Made by a program: the position numbers and the translations under genes. A DNA stretch of 64,000 nucleotides from Vulcanimicrobiota bacterium (GTDB lineage: Bacteria; Vulcanimicrobiota; Vulcanimicrobiia; Vulcanimicrobiales; Vulcanimicrobiaceae), in the NCBI GenBank assembly GCA_019232905.1, contig JAFANA010000097.1, positions 1 through 64,000 on the forward strand. The letters are read 5' to 3'. Of the stretch, positions 17,509 to 26,817 are shown in pieces. Position 1 is the first letter of the stretch. Each line of letters starts with the position of its first letter. Under the pieces are notes generated by a model. The model saw only the letters and a list, made by a program, of their open reading frames with translations, was not told the origin of the DNA and did no database searches.

Positions 17509-19329
17509 CTATCGGCGTTCGACGTGCAACGCGCTCGGCGTACTTATCCGCCCATCGGGCAAGACCGCGACGGCCATCACGTCGTGCGCCTGCGCCGAAT
17601 CGAGCTGCAGCGCGAATGGAGCGGTGTACGCCGGCGATGTGGCAGTCGGCGTCGAGCCGTCGAGCGTGTAGCGAATCGTCGCGCCCGGAACATCATCGTT
17701 TATTGAAACCGTCACTTGCGCGGAGCTCGTCAAGGCCGAAACCGTTCGCGGGCTCGACGACACGTTCGCGTAAGAAACCGCCGTATCAGCCGCCAGCGTA
17801 AATGACGGATTCGGAATCCGGAACGGATAGCCGTGACGCGTGAGCCACGCATATTGCGCGCCTGCTCGCTGCGCGTATGCCGCCCAAGCGCGCGGACGTT
17901 CGTCGCTCCACGCGACGTCGGCGAGTGCCATCAGTCGCGGCAGCAGCATGTAGAAGAGTTGATGCGGCGTCGGAATGTATTCCGTCCAGAGGTTGCCTTG
18001 GATGCCGATTGCGCCGGCCGGAGGAACGAAACCGTACACCATCTGCGGCGTCGTGAGGCCGCCGATCCCGAGCGGTTCGTCGTTTTCATCGCCTTGTAAC
18101 GCATCGAAATACAGCAAACCGTCAGGACTCATCACGGTCGGGTGACCCGCGCGTATCGCCTTGATTCCGCGTTCGGTATTTTGCCAGGCCATGATTGTGG
18201 CGGACTGCGTCACGCCGCCGTCGAGAATTTCATCCCAGCCGATCATGCGGCGCCCGTGCGCGCGTAAAAACGCCTCGATCCTCCGGTCGAAATAGCCTTG
18301 TACCGCGTCGTAGTTTGCGAGATGTTCGCGCGCCATCAACTGATGAACCACGCTGCTGCGTTCCCATTCCGCCTTGGGAACCTCATCGCCGCCCGTGTGA
18401 ATGTAGACTGAAGGGAAGAGCGTCATCACCTCGGTCAGCACGTTTTCGAGAAACGTAAACGTGCGATCGGTGGGGCAGTAGATGTGCTCGCTAACGCCCC
18501 ACGTTTCACGCACGCCGATGCGTTCGCCGCCGCACGAAAGCCACGGATAGGCGGCGACGGCTGCGTCGGAATGTCCCGGCATCTCGATCTCGGGAACGAT
18601 CGTGACATATCGCGCCTTCGCGTACGCAACGACTTCACGAATTTGCGCTTGGGTGTAAAAGCCGCAGTACCGATGGGGATCGATGTCCGTTGCATCGTTA
18701 TCGCGCATCGTTCCGTTGCGACACGAAGCGACGCTCGTCAAGCGCGGATAGCGGTTGATTTGGATGCGCCAGCCTTGATCGTCGGTGAGATGTCAGTGAA
18801 AAACATTCAGCTTGAAATGCGCTGCGACGTCGATATAGCGTTCGACGACCGGCACCGGGAAGAAGTGGCGGCTGACGTCGAGATGAATACCGCGCCACGC
18901 AAACGCGGGCGAATCAACGATCGATACGGCTGGAACGCTTGCCCCGCCGCCGCGATACGGCAGCAGTTCGTCGAGTGTCTGCACGGCGTAGAACGCACCG
19001 GCGGGTGCGGCGGCCGCGATCGTAATTCCCGCCTGCCTGACATCGAGGCGGTAGCCCTCACGGCCGAGCGACGTATCGGACACGGAGCGGCGGATCGCAA
19101 TCCACCCGCCGATTTCGTGCGCATGCAGGACGTCCAGCGCGGCATCGCGCGAGGATTTGAGAAGCGGCGAATCCGTCGTGACCGATACCGTCGAAGGTAA
19201 GCGATACTCGCCCGAGCCCGTGACGATCGAGCGCGGTTGAGGGAGCAGCGATTGCGCGCGAGTAGGCGCGGTCGCAAGGATGATGAGGCTCACAAGCGCA
19301 ACGAGAGCGGCCGTGGAACTCGGCCGCAA
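17509..19329 (-). pseudogene. GH20 beta-N-acetylhexosaminidase interrupted by one in-frame TGA
   Basis: The frame reads from a TTG at 19329 (MRPSSTAALVALVSLIILA signal peptide) through LNVFH, a TGA at 18795-18793, then HLTDDQGWRIQINRYP and the rest. In GH20 enzymes this segment is FHWHLTDDQGWR, so the stop occupies exactly the conserved Trp codon (TGG to TGA). Everything else is intact: YVTIVPEIEMPGH, catalytic Asp-Glu in IHTGGDEVP, MIGWDEIL, GIQGNLWTEY, and a C-terminal chitobiase-type beta domain (ATIRYTLDGSTPTATS). Full length would be ~606 aa, exported, releasing terminal GlcNAc/GalNAc. It is divergent from the SIS isomerase gene, with overlapping 5' ends; GTG 19293 is an alternative start. 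Confidence 0.85.
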
Positions 19330-20320
19330 CTTCGAGCGCGAGATCCGCGAGCAACCCGGCGTGTGGGAACGGCTCGCACACTCCGACGTGTCTGCCCGCC
19401 TGGCGGAAGCCGTGGATGACGACGTCGTCCTCGTCGGGAGCGGAAGTTCGCTCTTTGCCGGCCAGCTCGGCGCAATTGCGTTGCGGCGTCGCGCCATCAC
19501 GGCGCATGCCTTAGCCGCCACTGAAGCTCGCGGCGACAACCGCGCGTACCACGATCGCATCGTTATCGCCGTGTCGCAGAGCGGCCGCTCGACGGATGTG
19601 CTCGAGGCGCTCGATGCGTTGCGCCCGCGCCGCATTATCGCACTCACGAATACGGCGGACTCGCCGCTCGGCGCGCGGGCCGATCTCACGCTCGATGTAG
19701 GGGCGGGTAGAGAAGTGGCAATTCCGGCGACCAAAAGCGTCTCGGCCACGATCGCGATCCTCCTCTCGGCGGCAACGCTGCTCGGCGGCGAACGTTCGCG
19801 CGATGCGCAAACGCTCATCGATACCGCGCAAACGATTCGCGCGTGGCTCGACGATTCCGCCGCAACCGAACACGTGAAGCGCGCCGCCGAACGGATTGCA
19901 AAACGGCGCGACGTGATGATTCTGGGCACGGACTACGGCGCGCCCATCGCGCGCGAAGCGGCACTGAAGTTTAAAGAAGCGACGTATCTGCACGCCGAGG
20001 GGTTCGACGCCGGTGAGTTCCGTCACGGAAGCGCGGCGATGGTCGACGCGTCGGGTGTGGTCGTCGGCATTATCGATGACGATGCCCTGCGTGTCGTTGC
20101 CCGCCCGTTACGCGAGATCGCATCGACCGGTGCGCTGCGCTACGCAATCGGCACGACGACGATCGACGACGTCGAACGCCTTGGTCCGCTCGTAACCGAT
20201 CCGTTTAACACGCTCGCGTGGCTCGTCACGGTCCAACTGCTGGCACTCTATACCGCTCGCGCGCGCGGCATCGACAGTGATGCGCCGCGCGGCTTGACGA
20301 AGGCGGTCGTCACCGAATGA
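19280..20320 (+). CDS. SIS-domain sugar isomerase/deaminase (GlmS/AgaS-like)
   Basis: This 346-aa protein has two SIS domains. The first carries REIREQPGVWERL and VVLVGSGSSLFAGQLGAIAL with VSQSGRSTDVLEAL (phosphosugar-binding serines); the second has VMILGTDYGAPIAREAALKFKEATYLHAEGFDAGEFRHG, the catalytic-type segment of GlmS-like isomerases and AgaS/NagB-II deaminases. There is no glutaminase domain, so it should act on amino-sugar phosphates in catabolism. Starts at 19280, 19283 (ATG) or 19313 (GTG) are all possible; the 5' end overlaps that of the divergent GH20 gene. Its stop overlaps the permease ATG. Confidence 0.85.
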   Translation: MMRLTSATRAAVELGRNFEREIREQPGVWERLAHSDVSARLAEAVDDDVVLVGSGSSLFAGQLGAIALRRRAITAHALAATEARGDNRAYHDRIVIAVSQSGRSTDVLEALDALRPRRIIALTNTADSPLGARADLTLDVGAGREVAIPATKSVSATIAILLSAATLLGGERSRDAQTLIDTAQTIRAWLDDSAATEHVKRAAERIAKRRDVMILGTDYGAPIAREAALKFKEATYLHAEGFDAGEFRHGSAAMVDASGVVVGIIDDDALRVVARPLREIASTGALRYAIGTTTIDDVERLGPLVTDPFNTLAWLVTVQLLALYTARARGIDSDAPRGLTKAVVTE

Positions 20321-21732
20321 ACGGTAAGCAGCGCGCGCTCTCCCTCTGGGATTTGATTTTCTACGGTATCGTCCTGATCCAGCCGATCGCGCCGGTGCCG
20401 CTCTACGGCGTCGCGCAGCAGCTCTCAAACGGCCACTTCGCAACGATTATTCTGATCGCGATGTTCGCGATGATGATTACGGCCGTCAGCTACGGCCGTA
20501 TGGCGGCGCTCTATCCTTCTGCCGGCTCGGCGTATACGTACGTCGGGCGCGGTTTGAACGTCCATCTCGGATTTCTCGTCGGCTGGGCGATGTTCATGGA
20601 TTATTTGCTGCAGCCGCTGATCAATACCGTCTGGATCTCGGGTGCGCTGCGCGCCCCGAACGTCCATTACGTGCCGAAGTTGCCGTTCGAAGTGTGGGCG
20701 TTGCTGCTCGCCGCGATTTTTACGATCCTCAACTTGCGCGGCATCAAGACCTCGGCGCTCGCAAACCGCATTTTGCTCGCCGCGATGATCGTGGTGGTAA
20801 CCGTTTTCGTCGTCCTTGCCGTGCGGTTTTTGGTCGCGAACGGCGGCGGCTTTGCGGCGCTCTTCTCGACGAAGCCGTTCTACGATCCGCGCACGTTCAA
20901 CTGGGGCCGGATCTGGGGCGCGACATCGTTCGCGGCGTTGACGTACATCGGGTTTGACGGCATCACGACGCTCGCGGAAGATGCGAAGAATCCCAAGCGC
21001 AACGTCTTGCTTGCAACGGTGCTCGTGTGCGCATTCACGGGCGTTTTCGGCGGATTTCTCGCCTATCTTGGTTCCCTCGTGTGGCCCAATTGGCACGCGT
21101 TCACGAATCTCGAGACGGCGTTCATGGATGTCGCAAGCCGTGTCGGCGGTCCGTGGCTTTTCAACGCAATGGGCGTCATCTTGATCGTCGCGGCGTTCGG
21201 CAGCGCGTTGACGGGCGGCCTGGGCGCGGCGAAATTGCTTTTCGGAATGGGGCGCGATAACGTGCTGCCGCGCCGGGTCTTCGGTCACATCACGAGCGAT
21301 CATACACCGACGTACAATCTGCTGATTGTGGGCGTTCTCACGCTCGCAGGCGCAATTTTGTTGAATTACTACGGCAACGCGTACGAGCACGCAGGCGAAA
21401 TTCTGAACTTTGGCGCGTTCCTTGCGTTCATGGGCGTCAATCTCGCGACGTTCTGGCAGTTCACGTTCCATCCGCAGCCGGGATATCGGCGAAACGCGCT
21501 GATCGACACGGTGCTGCCGCTCGTAGGATTCATCTTTTGCGCGGCGATTTGGTGGAATTTGAATCCCCTCGCGAAGATCGTCGGCGGCGTGTGGCTCGCG
21601 ATCGGGTTCTGTTATCTGGCCCTTGCCACGCGCGGTTTCCGTACGGCGCCGGTTGCGCTAGACTTCAGCGAATCGCTTGGCGAGCCGCGCGCAACGGACA
21701 CGAAGGAGAACGCATCCTTAGAAAAAATTTAA
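20317..21732 (+). CDS. APC-superfamily amino acid (or amino-sugar) permease
   Basis: This 471-aa protein has 12 predicted membrane helices. The APC signature is present: LIFYGIVLIQPIAPVPLYG in helix 1, YPSAGSAYTYVGRGLNVHLGFLVGW, TYIGFDGITTLAEDAKNPKRN, and GGLGAAKLLFGMGRDNVLP. Members are H+ or Na+ coupled importers or exchangers of amino acids and amines. Translational coupling to the SIS gene (ATGA) suggests the cargo is linked to amino-sugar use, which is inference. Confidence 0.88.
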   Translation: MNGKQRALSLWDLIFYGIVLIQPIAPVPLYGVAQQLSNGHFATIILIAMFAMMITAVSYGRMAALYPSAGSAYTYVGRGLNVHLGFLVGWAMFMDYLLQPLINTVWISGALRAPNVHYVPKLPFEVWALLLAAIFTILNLRGIKTSALANRILLAAMIVVVTVFVVLAVRFLVANGGGFAALFSTKPFYDPRTFNWGRIWGATSFAALTYIGFDGITTLAEDAKNPKRNVLLATVLVCAFTGVFGGFLAYLGSLVWPNWHAFTNLETAFMDVASRVGGPWLFNAMGVILIVAAFGSALTGGLGAAKLLFGMGRDNVLPRRVFGHITSDHTPTYNLLIVGVLTLAGAILLNYYGNAYEHAGEILNFGAFLAFMGVNLATFWQFTFHPQPGYRRNALIDTVLPLVGFIFCAAIWWNLNPLAKIVGGVWLAIGFCYLALATRGFRTAPVALDFSESLGEPRATDTKENASLEKI

Positions 21733-21835
21733 AAGCGTAACGCGAGGCGACCCGCGCCTTGCCAGCGTTCACGTGGACTCCGCGTGAGTTCACGCCATAG
21801 CGAAGACTCCTGATTGTGAAACGAGGGGGTTTTCG

Positions 21836-24800
21836 ATGTTACGCACTGTTCACGCTCTCTTGGCACTCGTCGCCTTCGTCGCGACGTCCACCGGCGCTGC
21901 GTGGTCCGCCGGCGGCGTGACCGGAACGATGCGCGGTACCCTCGTCGATTCGGCATCGAACGCTCCCGTAGCCGGAGCGACGGTCGAGGCGCGCGCGGAA
22001 TCCGGAATTCGCCGGACGACGACCGACGCACGCGGATTTTTCACGTTCCTGGATATTGCGCCGGACACATATACCGTTCACATCACGGCAAAAGGCTACG
22101 AAGACGAAGCGATTGCGGGCATTACGGTCTTCGGCGACGAGACGCAGAACGTCGGCACGATCAAACTTACCAAAGGTCTAAAGACGATCGCGTCGGTTAA
22201 GACGCGTAATACGAACTCGGCGTTTCAGCCGAATCAGACGATCGACGTCACGACGTTTCAAGGACAGCGCATCGATCAAGCGCTCGGCGAAAAAGGGTCG
22301 ACGAATTTCAACCAGCTCGTGCTCTCGGCGCCGGGCGTCATTCAAAATACGAACTATGTCCCCGGTCCCGGCAACAGCAGCAACGCATTTACCATTCGCG
22401 GTTCTGCGAGTGTCGAGATCGGCTATCAATTCGACGGCATCGATTATCGCGGCTCGTTCTTCGACGAAAACCCGAGTCAAGGATACTTGAACGGCGTGGG
22501 CGGCGGTGCGGGGTCGATGCAAGTCGTCAGCGGCGCCGGCGATGCAACGCAAGGCGGTATCGGCGCGGGCGTCGTGAACATCGTTCCCGGTCGCGGCGTG
22601 TATCCCGGTAACGGGTTCATCAGCTTTGACGTGGGCGGTCCCTGGTACGATCACTCGATGGCCGGTCAGTACGGCATCGCCACGGAAAACGGCAAAGTCT
22701 CCGATTTCTTTTCGTTCCGCTCGACGCGTTCAGCGCCGCAGTGGGCGCCGTACGGCGTCGACGTTTCGGATATTAGCCAGTACTACGGGACGTCGTTCAA
22801 CTACGACGACGATGTGCTGAACAATTTCTACTACCGCTTCGGCAAAAACAACAACCAGCAGATACAGGTTCTGACGGATTACATCGATCACCGCGCGTGG
22901 GCGAATGCGGGCGGATTGCAATACGCGAACTTTTATCCCTACGATCAGTATTCGCAGGCGTACTTTACCACAGACGGCGCGGGAAACGCGATGTGGCCTG
23001 CTCGGGGCGCCGATACATCGGGCGAGGGCTGGTACCAGTCGGTCATTCCTTACGAACAGCACGTGCCGACGTGCAGCACGCAACCCTGCCAGAACGTGCC
23101 TGCGCCGACGTCCCCCGAGCAGTACGTGATCGGACCGACCAATCTCTTGAAGATCGGATATACGCGTTCGCTTGGAAACGAGACGTCGCTCAATACATTT
23201 TTCTACAACTGGGGTGGCCTCGTCGCGAATAACGTCACCGGGTCGACGTCGGATCTCACGCTCGGTTCGTATCTCCCGGGTTATAACTACGCCGGCGGAA
23301 GAAAAGTCGGTTTTCAGGCGCAAGCGACGACGATCGCGAGCGACAAGCATACACTTACACTCGTCGGAAAGTTCGAGAACGGTTTCCCGTATTGGTACCA
23401 ACAGAATTACGGCAATACGTGGCAAGGGTTTCTCGGCGGACGCGGCGTCGATCAAGCGGCGAGCAGTCCGTGCAGTTTAACCGGGTCGACGCCCGTTACG
23501 TCGAACTGCTATGCGCCGGTCGGGCCGCGCGTTGAAGATTGGTATCTCCCGGCAAACACGAACGCTCCGCTGACACCCGTGGGCGGTGGAAATCCTTGCA
23601 TCGGCCCCGCACTCGACAATGGGTATGCGCAGAGCGGTCAGACGAACGAAGGCTGCTATCTCTACAACTACATGTTCTCGCATGGAATGTGGAAAGGCGT
23701 CTTGCCGACGATTCCGTCAACCGGTTTCGACTACATGGGCTCGGACTTCCAGCAATTCGGTATCGGCTTGCGCGATCAGTGGGTGCCGAATTCGCGGCTA
23801 ACCGTCGACTACGGCGTTCGGATGGACGGACAGAACCTGAAGTGGGCCGGAAATACGGCGCTCAATAAGGATCTCAACAATACAGCGGATATTGGAACCG
23901 GTTACGCGCAGCTTTCCGACAGTTATCTCTATCCTCGCGTCATTCAGCCGCGTATTGCCGTCAACTATTTATTGACGCAACACGACAGCGTGCGCTTTTC
24001 CTACGGCCGGTCGGCAAGTTTCTTCTTCGGGCAAACGGCGGGAACGCCGACGAATATCAGCGGTGTCGATCCGATTCTCTGGGACATTCCGGCAAAAGAT
24101 AATCCGGGCAATTCCTACTACACGCCCTACGCGAACTTATCCGGCGCAGGACCGACATGCGGCAGCGGCTGGCATCCGCCCGGACAAAGTGTGAACGGCA
24201 ACTACGTTCCAAATCCGAACGTGTATTGGTCCGGCGCGGGCACGGTCGGCACCGTCGGCAACTATTTTCAATGTTCGAATTACGCGCAATCGGTGTATTG
24301 GGCGTTCGATCAAGCATATGCAGCGCCGGACATCGGTGGTCAAACGGTAGCAACGTACAACAACTACGATCTCGCCTACAGCCACTTGTTCAAGAATGGC
24401 TGGGGTGCAAAACTCACAGGCTACATCCGCCGCGGCTACGACACGTATCAAACGGTGCTGCTCAATGCCGGTCCCCCCGACCCGGTGACCGGGCAGCAGA
24501 CCGCTGGTTCATTCCAAGAGCGACAAGTCGGAACGACCAAGACGTATGGTGTCGAGTTCATGCTGACGACGCCCGACGCGCCGATCGGGTGGAGCGGATT
24601 CCTCACGATGAACTATGTCAACGCGTTGACGACGACCCCGCCGGTTTCTAACTCCGACAGCATTCCGGCCGTCGCGCAGTATCTGTATGAAACCGGCGCG
24701 CTCTTCCATGCATCGTACTTGCCGCCGCTCTCCGCGGTCGCCGGCATTCAGTACACGACGAAGAATCAAATCACGATCAATCCGATCTTCACGGCGAACG

Positions 24801-25375
24801 GCGGCATTCCGTTCGGCGTCGGCACCACGTCGTACGGATTCATCAACGGGCAGCTCTTTCAAATCCCGACCGGAAATATCGGTGCAGGTTTGCCGTACGC
24901 GGGGCCCGGGCAGCCGCTGCAATCGTACAATTCCGAGTGTTATTACGATCCAGCTTTCCCCGGAAAGTATCAGAATCCGAAATACTTCGCATGTCGCGGC
25001 GACGCCGAGTCGGTGCTCGCCGGCGAAACGCTGACCCGCCCTCGGCTGTACATGGATTTGAATTTGCAGTACACGCACCACTTCGTTACCTACGGCGTGT
25101 ACATCACAAACATTTTCGATAACTATCGCGGTCAGCCCGGCGTGAATCAAGCCTGGCAGCCCGTCGCGACCGGCGTCGGCGGCGCGCAAACAGGACAATT
25201 TGCCGGCGCGTATCCGTACATCTTGCAAAACGGACAACTCGTCCCGAATCCGCTGTATCAAGCCGGCGGCCGCAATGAACCAGCCTTCAACCAATTCTGG
25301 CTGCCGTTTCCCGAGCTGTACGTGCCCGGACGTTCCATCCGCGCGTACCTGCAATTCCAACTCGGTAAACCGTAA
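21836..25375 (+). CDS. TonB-dependent receptor with carboxypeptidase-like N-terminal domain
   Basis: This 1179-aa outer-membrane protein has a signal peptide (LLALVAFVATSTGAAWSA), then a CarboxypepD_reg-like domain (GTLVDSASNAPVAGATVEA, FLDIAPDTYTVHITAKGYE) up to about residue 115, then a plug (FNQLVLSAPGVIQNTN, FTIRGSASVEIGYQFDGIDY) and a very large barrel rich in aromatic strands, ending in AYLQFQLGKP. SusC-like and oligosaccharide receptors have this layout. Next to a GH20 enzyme and followed by a lipoprotein and a glycosidase, it probably imports an oligosaccharide. Confidence 0.88.
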   Translation: MLRTVHALLALVAFVATSTGAAWSAGGVTGTMRGTLVDSASNAPVAGATVEARAESGIRRTTTDARGFFTFLDIAPDTYTVHITAKGYEDEAIAGITVFGDETQNVGTIKLTKGLKTIASVKTRNTNSAFQPNQTIDVTTFQGQRIDQALGEKGSTNFNQLVLSAPGVIQNTNYVPGPGNSSNAFTIRGSASVEIGYQFDGIDYRGSFFDENPSQGYLNGVGGGAGSMQVVSGAGDATQGGIGAGVVNIVPGRGVYPGNGFISFDVGGPWYDHSMAGQYGIATENGKVSDFFSFRSTRSAPQWAPYGVDVSDISQYYGTSFNYDDDVLNNFYYRFGKNNNQQIQVLTDYIDHRAWANAGGLQYANFYPYDQYSQAYFTTDGAGNAMWPARGADTSGEGWYQSVIPYEQHVPTCSTQPCQNVPAPTSPEQYVIGPTNLLKIGYTRSLGNETSLNTFFYNWGGLVANNVTGSTSDLTLGSYLPGYNYAGGRKVGFQAQATTIASDKHTLTLVGKFENGFPYWYQQNYGNTWQGFLGGRGVDQAASSPCSLTGSTPVTSNCYAPVGPRVEDWYLPANTNAPLTPVGGGNPCIGPALDNGYAQSGQTNEGCYLYNYMFSHGMWKGVLPTIPSTGFDYMGSDFQQFGIGLRDQWVPNSRLTVDYGVRMDGQNLKWAGNTALNKDLNNTADIGTGYAQLSDSYLYPRVIQPRIAVNYLLTQHDSVRFSYGRSASFFFGQTAGTPTNISGVDPILWDIPAKDNPGNSYYTPYANLSGAGPTCGSGWHPPGQSVNGNYVPNPNVYWSGAGTVGTVGNYFQCSNYAQSVYWAFDQAYAAPDIGGQTVATYNNYDLAYSHLFKNGWGAKLTGYIRRGYDTYQTVLLNAGPPDPVTGQQTAGSFQERQVGTTKTYGVEFMLTTPDAPIGWSGFLTMNYVNALTTTPPVSNSDSIPAVAQYLYETGALFHASYLPPLSAVAGIQYTTKNQITINPIFTANGGIPFGVGTTSYGFINGQLFQIPTGNIGAGLPYAGPGQPLQSYNSECYYDPAFPGKYQNPKYFACRGDAESVLAGETLTRPRLYMDLNLQYTHHFVTYGVYITNIFDNYRGQPGVNQAWQPVATGVGGAQTGQFAGAYPYILQNGQLVPNPLYQAGGRNEPAFNQFWLPFPELYVPGRSIRAYLQFQLGKP

Positions 25376-25383
25376 GGAAGAAG

Positions 25384-26817
25384 ATGACCATTCAACGCAT
25401 ACCAGGCGCTCTTTCCATCGTTGCTGTGATTGCCGTGACCGGATGCGGCGGCGGTGCAACGGGCGGACCTGCGATCACCAGCGTGAACCCGACGAGTCCC
25501 AGCTATTCTTCGCTACAGTTTGCCGTCGGAACCGCAAATATTTACGGCAATGCGCAGATCGGGTTGAACGTCGTCGCGACGTTTCGTCAAACGAACGGTA
25601 CGAGCGCAACCGGCGTGAATACGCCGCAGATCAAAGGGCCGTTCTCGTTTATTCCGGGCATCGTGCCGCAAACCGGAGGCGGTCCCGATCCGTACAGCAC
25701 GGTGTTGAACGGAGGCCCGAGCGTTACGGAAGTCCTGGGGCAAAACGGAATCACCGGCACCCCGCAAACGGTCGCGCCCGGCACGCCTTACTGCGACGGC
25801 ACGCCTCCGCTTCCAAGCAACAATCCCAAGGTCACGTTGGTCCCGTGCCCTTCGGGGCTCTCGCCGAATACCACGACCTTCGGTCAAAGCGGCGGCGTCT
25901 TCGCAATGGGGCTTGCGCCATACAATCACGTGGCGGCGACGGGACAGTCTTATAGCTACCAACCGTATGCGCAGCCGTTTTACGGCGCTCAGGATCCGAC
26001 GAGTACCTTCCAGTTCATTCCGTGGGGCGGTCCGCCCGCGTTCGATCCCGACGGAACGAAACTCGGTGAACGCGACGGTGCCGGTTCGATCAACGGCGTT
26101 GATTCGTTCAACGATCCCTATTTTCTCGGCGTCGCCGAAGGCATCGGCGTCTTTGATGCCGTCGTGCCGGCGACGGGAACGTACACGCTCAACGTTGGGG
26201 TCGCAACGGTCGGGAACGGCGGTGCGGTCTCGACGTCGACGGTAACAAAGACCGCTCAACTCGGAAGCCTGACTCCGTTGCCGACGCTTACTGCGCCCGT
26301 GCTGACGTTCGACGGCAACGGCGGCGCCTCGTTCACGGCATCGCTCCCGCCCGGTGTTACCGAAGCGTACGTGCAAATCGTCGACTACGGGCCGGGCGGT
26401 GGTCCAAATGATGGCGCCGTATCGAAGCCGGCAAATTGCCAAGGCGCGCGCGGCACGCAATTCGCGCCGGTGTATTACACGATTCACATCACGAGCGCCG
26501 CGTCTGCGACCTACACGCTCCCGGACACCATCGGTCCCAATCTCGCGACGAGCGGCGGCCCGACGAACATTCAACCGAGTCCATCAATCTGTACGGCTGG
26601 TCAAAACAATGCCGCCGGCGACGACGTCGTCGTGCAGATGATCGGATTTGATTATCCTGTCTATCAGGCTGCGCTCGGATTGACGCAATCGTCCACGCCG
26701 CAGAACCCCGCGATTACCGGCGCCTCGGGACAAGCCGATATCACAATTTCACAAGCTGTAGAGCAAGATAATAATGGTTCGACGACTACGCCGCTGCGCC
26801 GCATTCGTCCCCGCTAG
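25384..26817 (+). CDS. Large lipoprotein partner of the TonB receptor, unrecognised
   Basis: This 477-aa protein has lipobox AVTGC (Cys ~20) followed by a Gly-rich linker. The rest is beta-rich with Ig-like strands (GTYTLNVGVATVGNGG, VTEAYVQIVDYGPG). It has no detectable similarity to SusD that I can see, but its position 8 bp after a TonB receptor with GGAAG before its ATG is that of a surface substrate-binding lipoprotein. Six or more cysteines in the mature part may form disulphides. The 3' end overlaps the following gene by 44 bp. Function is inferred from context only. Confidence 0.65.
   Translation: MTIQRIPGALSIVAVIAVTGCGGGATGGPAITSVNPTSPSYSSLQFAVGTANIYGNAQIGLNVVATFRQTNGTSATGVNTPQIKGPFSFIPGIVPQTGGGPDPYSTVLNGGPSVTEVLGQNGITGTPQTVAPGTPYCDGTPPLPSNNPKVTLVPCPSGLSPNTTTFGQSGGVFAMGLAPYNHVAATGQSYSYQPYAQPFYGAQDPTSTFQFIPWGGPPAFDPDGTKLGERDGAGSINGVDSFNDPYFLGVAEGIGVFDAVVPATGTYTLNVGVATVGNGGAVSTSTVTKTAQLGSLTPLPTLTAPVLTFDGNGGASFTASLPPGVTEAYVQIVDYGPGGGPNDGAVSKPANCQGARGTQFAPVYYTIHITSAASATYTLPDTIGPNLATSGGPTNIQPSPSICTAGQNNAAGDDVVVQMIGFDYPVYQAALGLTQSSTPQNPAITGASGQADITISQAVEQDNNGSTTTPLRRIRPR

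Noticed and set aside
18793-18795. Genome-wide reassignment of TGA to Trp
   Set aside because: tdk, the rhomboid gene, the SIS gene, accD, accA and others here end in TGA, several overlapping the next start, so TGA is a normal stop.
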